NCBI GenBank assembly: GCA_046757465.1
Contig: JBHHYH010000069.1
Location: forward strand, 1 to 15,253
Direction of reading: 5' to 3'
DNA from: Scalindua_A sp046757465
Lineage (GTDB): Bacteria; Planctomycetota; Brocadiia; Brocadiales; Scalinduaceae
DNA length: 15,253 nt
Position 1 is the stretch's first letter; the number at the start of each line of letters is the position of its first letter. The notes beneath the pieces were generated by a model. That model was not told where the DNA came from and ran no database searches. It saw nothing but the letters and a program-made list of their open reading frames with translations. The translations under genes were made by a program, and so were the position numbers. Positions 4,956 to 11,714 of this stretch are shown here, one piece after another.

Positions 4956-5360
4956 TCAAGATTCCTTAATCTCCCCCAACTGCTCATTTTCTTTATTTTC
5001 CATCCGGCAATTTCTTTACTTTCCACTTTCCGCTCTTCCTGCCAGACCCGTCCGAACGGATTCATCCGGGCGGGCGTGTAGTTTGGCGGGTGCGGTGAAC
5101 TCTTAGTCCTAACAAATAACATTTATGGTACTAGATGTAACCCTTTTCAACTGGAATCCAGTGTTTTTTCCGGACTCCCTGCCTGTCCGACTCCGTCTTC
5201 CGGGCGGGCGAGAACAAGGTAATTTCCCTTCCTTTCGGAAGGCGTCCTCGTCCGCCCTGGCGGGATTCCAGTATTGGATAGCAAGATACTCAGTCCTTGA
5301 AAACTGGATATTCAGCCAAAACATGCATCGAGAATCCAGCATCTAGTTTCGAGTCGTGCC
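4956..5360. other. Repeat-rich spacer, no gene
   Basis: No credible coding region was found between the broken thermonuclease and pncB. The stretch 5040-5095 is GC-rich with CCCGTCCGAACGG/CCGGGCGGG palindromic pieces. A GC-rich mobile repeat lies at 5172-5271, and 5272-5345 is unstructured sequence. Long open frames on both strands of 5109-5346 are by-products of the repeat's base composition. Confidence 0.6.
5172..5271 (-). repeat. GC-rich dispersed repeat, copy A
   Basis: About 100 bp beginning GGACTCCCTGCCTGTCCGAC and ending CCCTGGCGGGATTCCAG. Its reverse complement matches 8281-8376 almost throughout; only about 15 bases in the middle differ. An internal hairpin CCTTCC-TTTC-GGAAGG lies at 5228-5242. 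Confidence 0.85.
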
Positions 5361-6755
5361 CTAGGCAGATTTGCCATGGAGAACATCAATGCTTCTCTTC
5401 GTCTTGTCTCTAATTCGTCTTAATCTTTCACTAACTGTTACTGGATACGATGCCTTACAATCCAATCTCTTAAATCTATCTGGTAATAGAGAGACATTTC
5501 TTTTTGCCACCTTCTGTACCTCTTGAATAGTTGGAGTCTTATGCATGACCTTTCCTTTCTTTATAATAGGCAACAAAAGGCCTTCAGTATTAAACTTTTC
5601 ATCGACTAAACCTACTATATCTTTTTTAAATCTTCCGTTATTATCGTAAATACGGTAAACTTGTTTTTTTGCCGGATAGGTGGCCTTATCTTCGCTAAAT
5701 TTCATTTTTGGTATCAACCTTCCCTCTTTTTCCTGCTCTACCAGCTTATAAATACCACCAAGTGCCGGCGCATCCTTTGAGGTGACCATCTCTGTACCTA
5801 CTCCAAAGGAATCTACAGGCGCACCTTTACGAAGCATCTCAGAGATTTTATACTCGTTTAAATCACCACTTGCTACAACCTTAGCATGTTTAAGACCAGC
5901 ATCATCTAAAATTTTTCGTACTTTTTTACTTAAGAGCGTAATATTTCCACTATCCAATCTGACCCCTTTCAGTTTTTTCCCGATCTTCGTTGCTAACCGC
6001 GCACCGATAACATTGTCATAAGTATCAATTAAGAGAACTGTGTCGCAGGGAAAAATCTTATGAAAATCTTTATAAGATTCATATTCGTCATCGTAAGCCA
6101 TGACCCAAGAGTGAGCCATAGTACCGATAGCAGGTATCCCTAATTCGTAAGCTGCGAGAACATTAGAAGTGCCAACACAACCTCCAACAAAACACGCCCT
6201 TGCAGCCAGTACCCCTGCCTGTGGACCATGTGCCCGTCTTGTTCCAAAATCAATTACGTCTTTACCTTTAGCTGCATGTACAACCCTAGACGCCTTAGTA
6301 GCAACAAGTGTTTGATAATTTATCACTGACAAAAGGTACGTTTCGATTATTTGAGCCTCAATCATGGGAGCCGTTACTCTTAGAATAGGTTCATTTGCAA
6401 AAACAACCGTGCCTTCAGGAACAGCATGCAGGTCTCCACTAAATCTAAGGTTGCGGAGATAATCAAAAAATTCTTTGCTTACGTTTTTGAAAATAGGGAG
6501 ATTCTTTAAGTATTTCAAATACCTTCCTGTAAATTTAAGATTTTTAAGACAGTGAATAACCTGTTCTAGTCCTGCCACAATCAGATAAGAACGATGTTCT
6601 GGTAAGTTTCTTACAAACAATTCAAAAGTTGACGTATCGTTCCTTTTACAATCAAAATAACCAGCAGCCATTGTCAATTGATAAAAGTCTGTGGCAATGC
6701 ACACATTCTCATCATTTAAGAAAAGAGGCTTTGGTTGTTTGCTATACATCTTCAT
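5361..6755 (-). CDS. pncB: Nicotinate phosphoribosyltransferase
   Basis: This 464-residue enzyme of NAD salvage joins nicotinate with PRPP to give nicotinate mononucleotide in the cytoplasm. The N-terminal ATDFYQLTMAAGYF (residues 21-34) is the family hallmark. Other conserved stretches are DFGTRRAHGPQAGVLAARA (169-187), GTSNVLAAYELGIPAIGTMAHSW (195-217), and the phosphate-binding barrel segments RLDSGNI and VVASGDLNEYKI. Length is normal for the family. ATG 6755 is the likely start, with a second ATG two codons later that would sit better behind GAGATGAAG. The gene stands alone between repeat-rich spacers and diverges from the phosphonate locus, so no functional link is implied. No frameshift or missing motif was noted. 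Confidence 0.93.
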   Translation of the reverse strand: MKMYSKQPKPLFLNDENVCIATDFYQLTMAAGYFDCKRNDTSTFELFVRNLPEHRSYLIVAGLEQVIHCLKNLKFTGRYLKYLKNLPIFKNVSKEFFDYLRNLRFSGDLHAVPEGTVVFANEPILRVTAPMIEAQIIETYLLSVINYQTLVATKASRVVHAAKGKDVIDFGTRRAHGPQAGVLAARACFVGGCVGTSNVLAAYELGIPAIGTMAHSWVMAYDDEYESYKDFHKIFPCDTVLLIDTYDNVIGARLATKIGKKLKGVRLDSGNITLLSKKVRKILDDAGLKHAKVVASGDLNEYKISEMLRKGAPVDSFGVGTEMVTSKDAPALGGIYKLVEQEKEGRLIPKMKFSEDKATYPAKKQVYRIYDNNGRFKKDIVGLVDEKFNTEGLLLPIIKKGKVMHKTPTIQEVQKVAKRNVSLLPDRFKRLDCKASYPVTVSERLRRIRDKTKRSIDVLHGKSA

Positions 6756-6811
6756 CTCTTTTTGATTTTATAGACTGGAAATTTGACTATAGTAAAAGAA
6801 AAAGCAAGTTG

Positions 6812-6862
6812 ACAAATCCCCCTCTTTCCCCCTTTTCTAAAGGGGGAGTAAAGGGGGATTTG
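6812..6862 (+). repeat. CCCCCT/AGGGGG hairpin repeat
   Basis: ACAAATCCCCCT (6812-6823) pairs with AGGGGGATTTGT at the right end, and an inner CCCCCTTT pairs with AAAGGGGG around a TCT loop. Repeats of this form are widespread in many bacterial genomes as dispersed palindromes. Followed by TTTAATTC, it could also act as a terminator. Confidence 0.7.
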
Positions 6863-7008
6863 TTTAATTCGTTTATTATATATCAAGATTATAAGCTCAC
6901 GATGAAATGAAGCAAGATTTTTTAAATCTTTTTAATCTTGACAGGTATATGTGCATAGTTTATTTTCTAGTTTAATGTATAGGAATTTCAATGTTGATAA
7001 CACCTCGA

Positions 7009-7040
7009 CTCCGCTCAGTGTGACGTCATCCTGAGCGGAG
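7009..7040 (+). repeat. CTCCGCTCAG inverted repeat
   Basis: CTCCGCTCAG (7009-7018) pairs with CTGAGCGGAG (7031-7040) around TGTGACGTCATC. This resembles the common dispersed 'GTCATCCTGAGCGGAG.CGAAGGAT' repeat found in many environmental genomes. Confidence 0.7.
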
Positions 7041-7135
7041 ACGAAGGATAATCTTTTGTTGCGATAGCGACCTAATTTGATTTCTTTACTTGTTAAAGAA
7101 TTCATATTTTTTAACTCAAATATCAAGAAGGTTAA

Positions 7136-7627
7136 TTGCTTAAATCAGGGGATTTTGCACAGGAATTAATAAGTACCGGATATGATTTTTTTACGGGAGT
7201 ACCATGTTCGATTATTGGCAACCTGATTATGTCTCTTACAAACAGGCCTGACGTTACTTATATACCATCTGTAAGGGAAGACGTTGCAATTGGAATTGCA
7301 AGCGGCGCATATATGGCACGAAAAAAGCCTGCCGTGTTAATGCAGAATTCAGGTCTTGGCCAATGTTTAAATGCACTTACTTCTTTAAACCTCATTTATA
7401 AGCTTCCTTGCCTGTTGATAGTAACGTGGAGAGGTTATAATGGTCTGGATGCCCCAGAACATCTGGTAATGGGCAAGGCATGCATCAAACTTCTTGATAC
7501 GGTAGGTATTTCACACCACATTTTTACTGTAGATAATACTAAAGAACTCATAAACATGTCATATAAATATATCTCTGAAAAAAAAGAACCTGTAGCCCTT
7601 TTTCTTAAAAAAGGAATAATTGATTGA
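7136..7627 (+). CDS. Phosphonopyruvate decarboxylase, alpha (PYR-domain) subunit
   Basis: This 163-residue protein matches the N-terminal pyrimidine-binding half of ThDP-dependent phosphonopyruvate and sulfopyruvate decarboxylases. Visible motifs are FFTGVPCSIIGNL (18-30), SVREDVAIGIASGAYMA with the ThDP-activating Glu48, and VLMQNSGLGQCLNALTSL. With the beta subunit it would decarboxylate 3-phosphonopyruvate to phosphonoacetaldehyde, the step that pulls C-P bond formation forward. Known bacterial Ppd enzymes are usually one chain; the split resembles ComD/ComE sulfopyruvate decarboxylase. The downstream PhnW and cytidylyltransferase favour a phosphonate substrate. The start is TTG 7136 (GAAGG at 7127-7131, in-frame stop at 7133-7135 directly upstream). 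It overlaps the beta gene by four bases. Confidence 0.85.
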   Translation: MLKSGDFAQELISTGYDFFTGVPCSIIGNLIMSLTNRPDVTYIPSVREDVAIGIASGAYMARKKPAVLMQNSGLGQCLNALTSLNLIYKLPCLLIVTWRGYNGLDAPEHLVMGKACIKLLDTVGISHHIFTVDNTKELINMSYKYISEKKEPVALFLKKGIID

Positions 7628-8184
7628 ATTATAGTGAAGCGATAACGACTATAACAGGATTATTAAAAGATCAGTTGGTTATCTGTGCCAACGGTATGAT
7701 AAGCAGAGAAACCTTCTTAATAAGAGATAGGGTAGAAAACTTTTACATGATAGGGTCTATGGGCCTGGCATCATCAATTGGATTGGGAATAGCATTAAAC
7801 AAACCATCAAGAAAGGTAATAATTTTTGATGGTGATGGAAATTTGCTTATGAATCTAGGCTCTTTAACTATGATGGGAGCATTACAGCCTAAAAATTTCT
7901 TGCATATTGTATTTGATAATGAAGTGTATGCCTCGACAGGAAGCCAGCCAACTTTTTCTGATAAAATTGGACTTGAAGATATTGCAAAATCAGCCATGTA
8001 TGCCTGTGTCAAAAAGGTAACAAGTACTGAGGTATTAAAAAAAGAAATGGTAAAACTTTTGGAAAATGAAGGCCCCTCATTCCTTCTCGTTAAAATATCC
8101 AGGAATGACAGACAAAGTGAAATTGGCAGGGTAACCCATAACCCTGAATATATAAAAGAAAGGTTTATGTCTGCTATAAATTAG
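7624..8184 (+). CDS. Phosphonopyruvate decarboxylase, beta (ThDP-binding) subunit
   Basis: This 186-residue protein is the diphosphate-binding half of the enzyme. IIFDGDGNLLMNLGSLTMMG (67-85) is the GDG...N magnesium/ThDP motif. NFLHIVFDNEVYASTGSQPT (91-110) matches the 'LDN.V..STGGQ.T' substrate-loop region of phosphonopyruvate and sulfopyruvate decarboxylases. The start is TTG 7624, with AAGGA (7611-7615) eight bases upstream; it overlaps the alpha stop as TTGA, so the subunits should be made in equal amounts. The next-best alternative is sulfopyruvate decarboxylase for coenzyme M synthesis, which has the same two-subunit layout, but no other coenzyme M gene is nearby. A hairpin with a T-rich tail follows the stop. 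Confidence 0.86.
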   Translation: MNYSEAITTITGLLKDQLVICANGMISRETFLIRDRVENFYMIGSMGLASSIGLGIALNKPSRKVIIFDGDGNLLMNLGSLTMMGALQPKNFLHIVFDNEVYASTGSQPTFSDKIGLEDIAKSAMYACVKKVTSTEVLKKEMVKLLENEGPSFLLVKISRNDRQSEIGRVTHNPEYIKERFMSAIN

Positions 8185-8230
8185 CTTCTTCCCCGCCTGA
8201 ACGAAGTCGGGCAGGCAGTCGCTAATCCTG

Positions 8231-8262
8231 ACCTGTCGTCAGGACAGGTTTATTCTTGTTTT
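8231..8262 (+). terminator. Putative terminator after the decarboxylase genes
   Basis: ACCTGTC (8231-8237) pairs with GACAGGT (8243-8249) around GTCAG, followed by a T-rich TTTATTCTTGTTTT tail. An alternative stem CCTGAC/GTCAGG (8227-8243) overlaps. It may be a dispersed repeat reused as a terminator. Confidence 0.45.
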
Positions 8263-8280
8263 GCTACACAAAACAAAAAT

Positions 8281-8376
8281 TGGATTCCCGCCAGGGCGGA
8301 CGAGGACGCCTTCCGAAAGGAAGGCCCCCTGCTCTCGCCCGCCCGGAAGACGGAGTCGGACAGGCAGGGAATCCAG
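8281..8376 (+). repeat. GC-rich dispersed repeat, copy B
   Basis: About 96 bp bounded by TGGATTCCC (8281-8289) and GGGAATCCA (8367-8375), a perfect 9-bp terminal inverted repeat. It is the inverted counterpart of 5172-5271. With these ends and no coding capacity it looks like a small non-autonomous mobile element sitting inside the phosphonate locus. Confidence 0.85.
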
Positions 8377-8497
8377 AACTCAAGTGAACTAAAATGCCTA
8401 AAGTTGAGGATGGTTTAATCCAAATTCTGAAATTAGACAGGTAAATCCTTAAAATAATGAATATCGAATGTCGAATAACGAAGAATGAACTCAAGAG

Positions 8498-8526
8498 AAG
8501 TAGGGTGGGCAATGCCCACCCTACTT
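8498..8526 (+). repeat. Strong 13-bp hairpin before the transaminase
   Basis: AAGTAGGGTGGGC (8498-8510) and GCCCACCCTACTT (8514-8526) pair perfectly around AAT. A short TT follows. It resembles the common 'TAGGGTGGGCAATGCCCACC' dispersed palindrome and may attenuate transcription into the downstream genes. Confidence 0.7.
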
Positions 8527-8583
8527 TTAAGGCTTCTTCGTGTCTTTGTGGCTACGTAGTAACCAATGGAAGGAATTTGTGAA

Positions 8584-9675
8584 TTGAAAAAAACGATTTT
8601 GTTAAACCCGGGACCCGTATGTACATCTGATAGGGTAAAGAATGCTCTCCTGAAAGGTGACATGTGCCACAGAGAGAAGGAATTTTCAATACTCCTGGGC
8701 AATGTACGCAAGAAAATTCTCCAGGCCTTTGCTTCAAATGGGAATTATACTACAACTGTCATTACTGGCTCTGGCACTGCTTCCCTGGAGGCCAGCGTTT
8801 GCTCTTCAGTAAGTGAGGGGAAGAAGCTCCTGGTTATAAATAATGGTGTTTATGGTGATAGGATATCACGTATTGCCTCCGCATATAAAATTGATAAGGT
8901 TGAACTTCAATATGACTGGCACAGGCAGCCAGATATAAAACAAATAGAGAATACTATCTCAAAAGATCCAGGCATAGAAGTGGTTGCCATGGTTCACCAT
9001 GAGACCTCTACAGGCTTGTTAAATCCGATCCATACTATTGGTGAAATAACCAATAAATATGATAGAACTTTTCTCGTAGACTCAATCAGTGGTCTCGGTG
9101 GTGAAGAGATAGACTTGATCAATGACAACGTTGATATATGTGTTGGCTCTGCAAACAAATGCATTCAAGGCTTACCAGGGTTATCCTTTGTCATTCTAAA
9201 ACAAGAAGGAGTAAAGAGGCTAAGAAATATACCCGCACGTTCTGTTTATTTTAATCTTATTTCACAACTTGACGAACAAGAGGAAAAAGGTGAATGCCCG
9301 TTCACGCCATCAGTGCATACTTTTTATGCGTTTGATGAGGCATTAGACGAATTTTTAGAAGAAGGCGTACAAAACCGTATTAATCGCTATAGAAAGGCCT
9401 CCACGTTTTTACGGAAAGAATTCAAAAGACTGGGTCTTAAATTTTTATTACCAGACAAATTCCTTTCCAATACTATCACAGCTTTGAATTTACCCAAAAA
9501 TATGACATACACACAACTTCACGATAGTTTAAAGGAAAGAGGCTTCGTCATTTATGCCGGACAAGGGCAACTAAATGCAAAGATCTTCAGGATTGCAAAT
9601 ATGGGTGAAATATCCATGGAAGATCTGGAAACCTTCATCAAGAATTTACAAGAAGTCCTGGGAGATTCACAATGA
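8584..9675 (+). CDS. phnW: 2-aminoethylphosphonate-pyruvate transaminase-like enzyme
   Basis: This 363-residue class V PLP aminotransferase begins LLNPGPVCTSDRV and carries VITGSGTASLEASV, HHETSTGLLNPI, LVDSISGLGGEEID and SANKCIQGLPGLSFVI, all PhnW signatures. The lysine in SANKC (residue 192 from TTG 8584) forms the PLP Schiff base. PhnW interconverts 2-aminoethylphosphonate plus pyruvate with phosphonoacetaldehyde plus alanine. Beside a phosphonopyruvate decarboxylase it should run in the biosynthetic direction. I prefer TTG 8584: GGAAGG lies about ten bases upstream and it gives MKKTILLNPGP. The in-frame ATG 8566 has no ribosome site and itself contains that GGAAGG. The stop overlaps the next gene as ATGA. 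Confidence 0.88.
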   Translation: MKKTILLNPGPVCTSDRVKNALLKGDMCHREKEFSILLGNVRKKILQAFASNGNYTTTVITGSGTASLEASVCSSVSEGKKLLVINNGVYGDRISRIASAYKIDKVELQYDWHRQPDIKQIENTISKDPGIEVVAMVHHETSTGLLNPIHTIGEITNKYDRTFLVDSISGLGGEEIDLINDNVDICVGSANKCIQGLPGLSFVILKQEGVKRLRNIPARSVYFNLISQLDEQEEKGECPFTPSVHTFYAFDEALDEFLEEGVQNRINRYRKASTFLRKEFKRLGLKFLLPDKFLSNTITALNLPKNMTYTQLHDSLKERGFVIYAGQGQLNAKIFRIANMGEISMEDLETFIKNLQEVLGDSQ

Positions 9676-10403
9676 AGGTCATAATATTAGCAGCAGGAAT
9701 AGGAAAGAGAATGTCGGCAGTAACTGATAAAATCCCTAAATGTCTTATCAAATTTGATAATAAAACCCTCATCGAAAGACACCTTGAATCTCTATCTCTT
9801 TTGAACCTAAAGGATATCGTCATTGTTATTGGTCATCTTAAAGAAAAGATTCAAGAGGCAATAAGAAACAACCGCAATAGCTTTAACATAAAATATATAG
9901 AAAACGAACAATACACTAAAGGCAGTATTCTTTCCCTGTGGTATGCACGAAATGAACTAGATGATGACACTCTTATTATGGACGCCGATGTATTGTTTCA
10001 TGAAAAATTGCTCGCAAAGTTGGTAGAGTCTAAAAATAAAAATTGTTTCCTATTGGATAGAAATTTTGAGGATTCTGGCGAGGAGATGAAGCTATTTGTG
10101 AAGGGAAATAAAGTAATCGGAATCTCTAAACATAATTCTTATGATTGTGATTTTATAGGTGAAGGCGTTGGGTTTTTTAAACTCTCGGCAAATGATTGCC
10201 ATGTACTTAAGAACATACTTGAAGAGTTTGAGAGAACGGGCAAAGTCAATGTGGAATATGAAGATGCTTTACACGAACTAGTCCCCCACTGCTCAGTCGG
10301 CTTTGAAAGAGTAGAAGATTTGCCATGGATAGAAATAGATTTTGAAGAAGATATTGAAAAGGCCAGAAGAGAAATCCTGCCAAGATTAGGAGGTTACCAA
10401 TAA
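9672..10403 (+). CDS. PntC/LicC-like phosphonate cytidylyltransferase
   Basis: This 243-residue sugar-nucleotidyltransferase-fold enzyme has the N-terminal signature MKVIILAAGIGKRM followed by PKCLIKF (catalytic Gly-rich loop, Arg13 and Lys23). It has a metal-binding LIMDADVLF (Asp104/Asp106) and a C-terminal PWIEIDFEEDIEKA typical of LicC/PntC. PntC makes CMP-2-aminoethylphosphonate from CTP and 2-AEP; LicC makes CDP-choline. The position directly after phnW (4-bp ATGA overlap) favours CMP-AEP. The Gly-rich loop is intact, so this is presumably the active transferase of the locus, in contrast to the degenerate domain in the next gene. Its TAA stop lies inside the next gene's ATAA start overlap. 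Phosphocholine or phosphoethanolamine substrates cannot be excluded. Confidence 0.82.
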   Translation: MKVIILAAGIGKRMSAVTDKIPKCLIKFDNKTLIERHLESLSLLNLKDIVIVIGHLKEKIQEAIRNNRNSFNIKYIENEQYTKGSILSLWYARNELDDDTLIMDADVLFHEKLLAKLVESKNKNCFLLDRNFEDSGEEMKLFVKGNKVIGISKHNSYDCDFIGEGVGFFKLSANDCHVLKNILEEFERTGKVNVEYEDALHELVPHCSVGFERVEDLPWIEIDFEEDIEKARREILPRLGGYQ

Positions 10404-11674
10404 AAGCCATAATACTCTTTTCTGATAGTCTTGAGAATGATGAAATATCAAAATGGGGCACAAAGGAAATTGCTTCCATCCCACTATATAAACGCACTAT
10501 CCTTTCTGCCAGCAAGGCAGGAATAAAAGGCTTCATTTTCTTTGGCTGTAATATAAAAGAAAAAATAGAAGATTCAATAATCACAGACAAGCGAATAAGG
10601 GCAGATATTAAATGGTATGACGGAAAAACACACGCACACTTAGATGAAGTAATTGCCAATGAATTCACAGAAAACGCAAACAAACACATCTTTATAATAA
10701 AGGCAAATGCACTCCTTGATTACCGTATTCTTGATTTGCTTTTAAGACGTTCTACTAATAATACGGTAGCTACTATTGCCATCAATAATGCAACATATAT
10801 ATCATCAAAAAACACTGCCACAAATAATATTACTGCAAATTTAAAGGATAAAGATAACTTAAATGATGGGATTATTATCGCATCACACAGAATTAAAGAC
10901 TATCTGACCCCAGTTAATGGTGATTTTTCATTCCAGAGATTGACTGAAAAATTAAACAAAGAAAATTTACTCAAGACTGTTGACATAAGTAATTACTTAT
11001 ACGAAGAAATAAATTCTCAGTCTGATTTATTATCATCTGAAAGAAAACTTTACCAATCATTAGGATCCACTTTAGACAGTCCGCTATTAGATAAATACGT
11101 AATACGCAAACTATCTGGCCTCATTTCTAAATTATCAATAAGAACCCCAGTTACACCAAACCAGATTACGATTATAAGTTTGTTCTTTGGTCTTTTGGCT
11201 GGATTCTTCTTTTCCTTTGGAGGATATACTTATAACACCCCTGCCGGATTGCTATATTTTTTCTCTGTAGTCCTTGACCAGTGTGACGGGGAAGTTGCAA
11301 GGTTAAAATACATGGAATCAAAATTTGGTAGTGTCCTGGATATAATATGTGATACTTTAGTAAATGTTGCGCTTGTTGTTGGAATTACTTGGGCAGTTTA
11401 TCAGGCAGGTGGTTCTAGTTTTACGATAGTATTGGGGCTTTTGGCAATTGCAGGTATTTCAATTTCAACCTTTTTAACAACATACTCTGATGTTAATAAT
11501 AAAGACCAAACGTACAATAAAACAAAAAAATGGATTGATAAACTAAATAATAAGGATTTTTTTTATATAATCATATTTGTATGCATTGCCATTAATCAAA
11601 TGATATGGTTTCTCTTGATAATGGCGATTGGGACAAACATCTTCTGGATAACCCGTAAAATAGTTCATCGCTGA
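10400..11674 (+). CDS. CDP-alcohol phosphotransferase with degenerate nucleotidyltransferase-like N-terminus
   Basis: The catalytic signature D-G-x2-A-R-x8-G-x3-D-x3-D is complete (Asp296, Gly297, Ala300, Arg301, Gly310, Asp314, Asp318), preceded by VTPNQITIISL. About six membrane helices make it an inner-membrane transferase moving a phospho- or phosphono-alcohol from a CMP/CDP carrier to an acceptor alcohol. The frame is open for 112 codons ahead of the first in-frame ATG/GTG/TTG (TTG 10736). That stretch begins IKAIILFSD, equivalent to MKAIILAAG of nucleotidyltransferases, but lacks the GxGxRM loop and PK motif. AGGAGG (10388-10393) sits six bases before ATA 10400, and ATAA overlaps the previous stop. 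I therefore infer an AUA start and a 424-residue protein. It may attach AEP to a lipid. Confidence 0.78.
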   Translation: MKAIILFSDSLENDEISKWGTKEIASIPLYKRTILSASKAGIKGFIFFGCNIKEKIEDSIITDKRIRADIKWYDGKTHAHLDEVIANEFTENANKHIFIIKANALLDYRILDLLLRRSTNNTVATIAINNATYISSKNTATNNITANLKDKDNLNDGIIIASHRIKDYLTPVNGDFSFQRLTEKLNKENLLKTVDISNYLYEEINSQSDLLSSERKLYQSLGSTLDSPLLDKYVIRKLSGLISKLSIRTPVTPNQITIISLFFGLLAGFFFSFGGYTYNTPAGLLYFFSVVLDQCDGEVARLKYMESKFGSVLDIICDTLVNVALVVGITWAVYQAGGSSFTIVLGLLAIAGISISTFLTTYSDVNNKDQTYNKTKKWIDKLNNKDFFYIIIFVCIAINQMIWFLLIMAIGTNIFWITRKIVHR

Positions 11675-11714
11675 AATCACAGAATATACAGAAAAAATTA
11701 TGTTTTTTTGCATA

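Larger units (their letters stand above)
6756..7135. other. Divergent spacer with two hairpin repeats
   Basis: This spacer separates the divergent pncB and phosphonopyruvate decarboxylase genes. It contains hairpin repeats at 6812-6862 and 7009-7040. The remaining AT-rich sequence must hold both promoters, but I could not assign convincing -35/-10 pairs. TTTACT and TTGTTA boxes near 7086-7095 are weak candidates for the downstream operon. Confidence 0.5.
8185..8583. other. Repeat-filled gap inside the phosphonate locus
   Basis: This stretch separates the decarboxylase genes from the transaminase. It contains, in order, a CGCCTG/CAGGC hairpin just after the stop, a terminator-like stem at 8231-8262, the GC-rich repeat copy B (8281-8376), and a strong hairpin at 8498-8526. 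No coding sequence is supported. Whether transcription passes through is uncertain. Confidence 0.6.

Noticed and set aside
5109..5346. Open frames on both strands of the pncB downstream spacer
   Set aside because: They coincide with the GC-rich repeat shared with 8281-8376 and show no conserved protein features.
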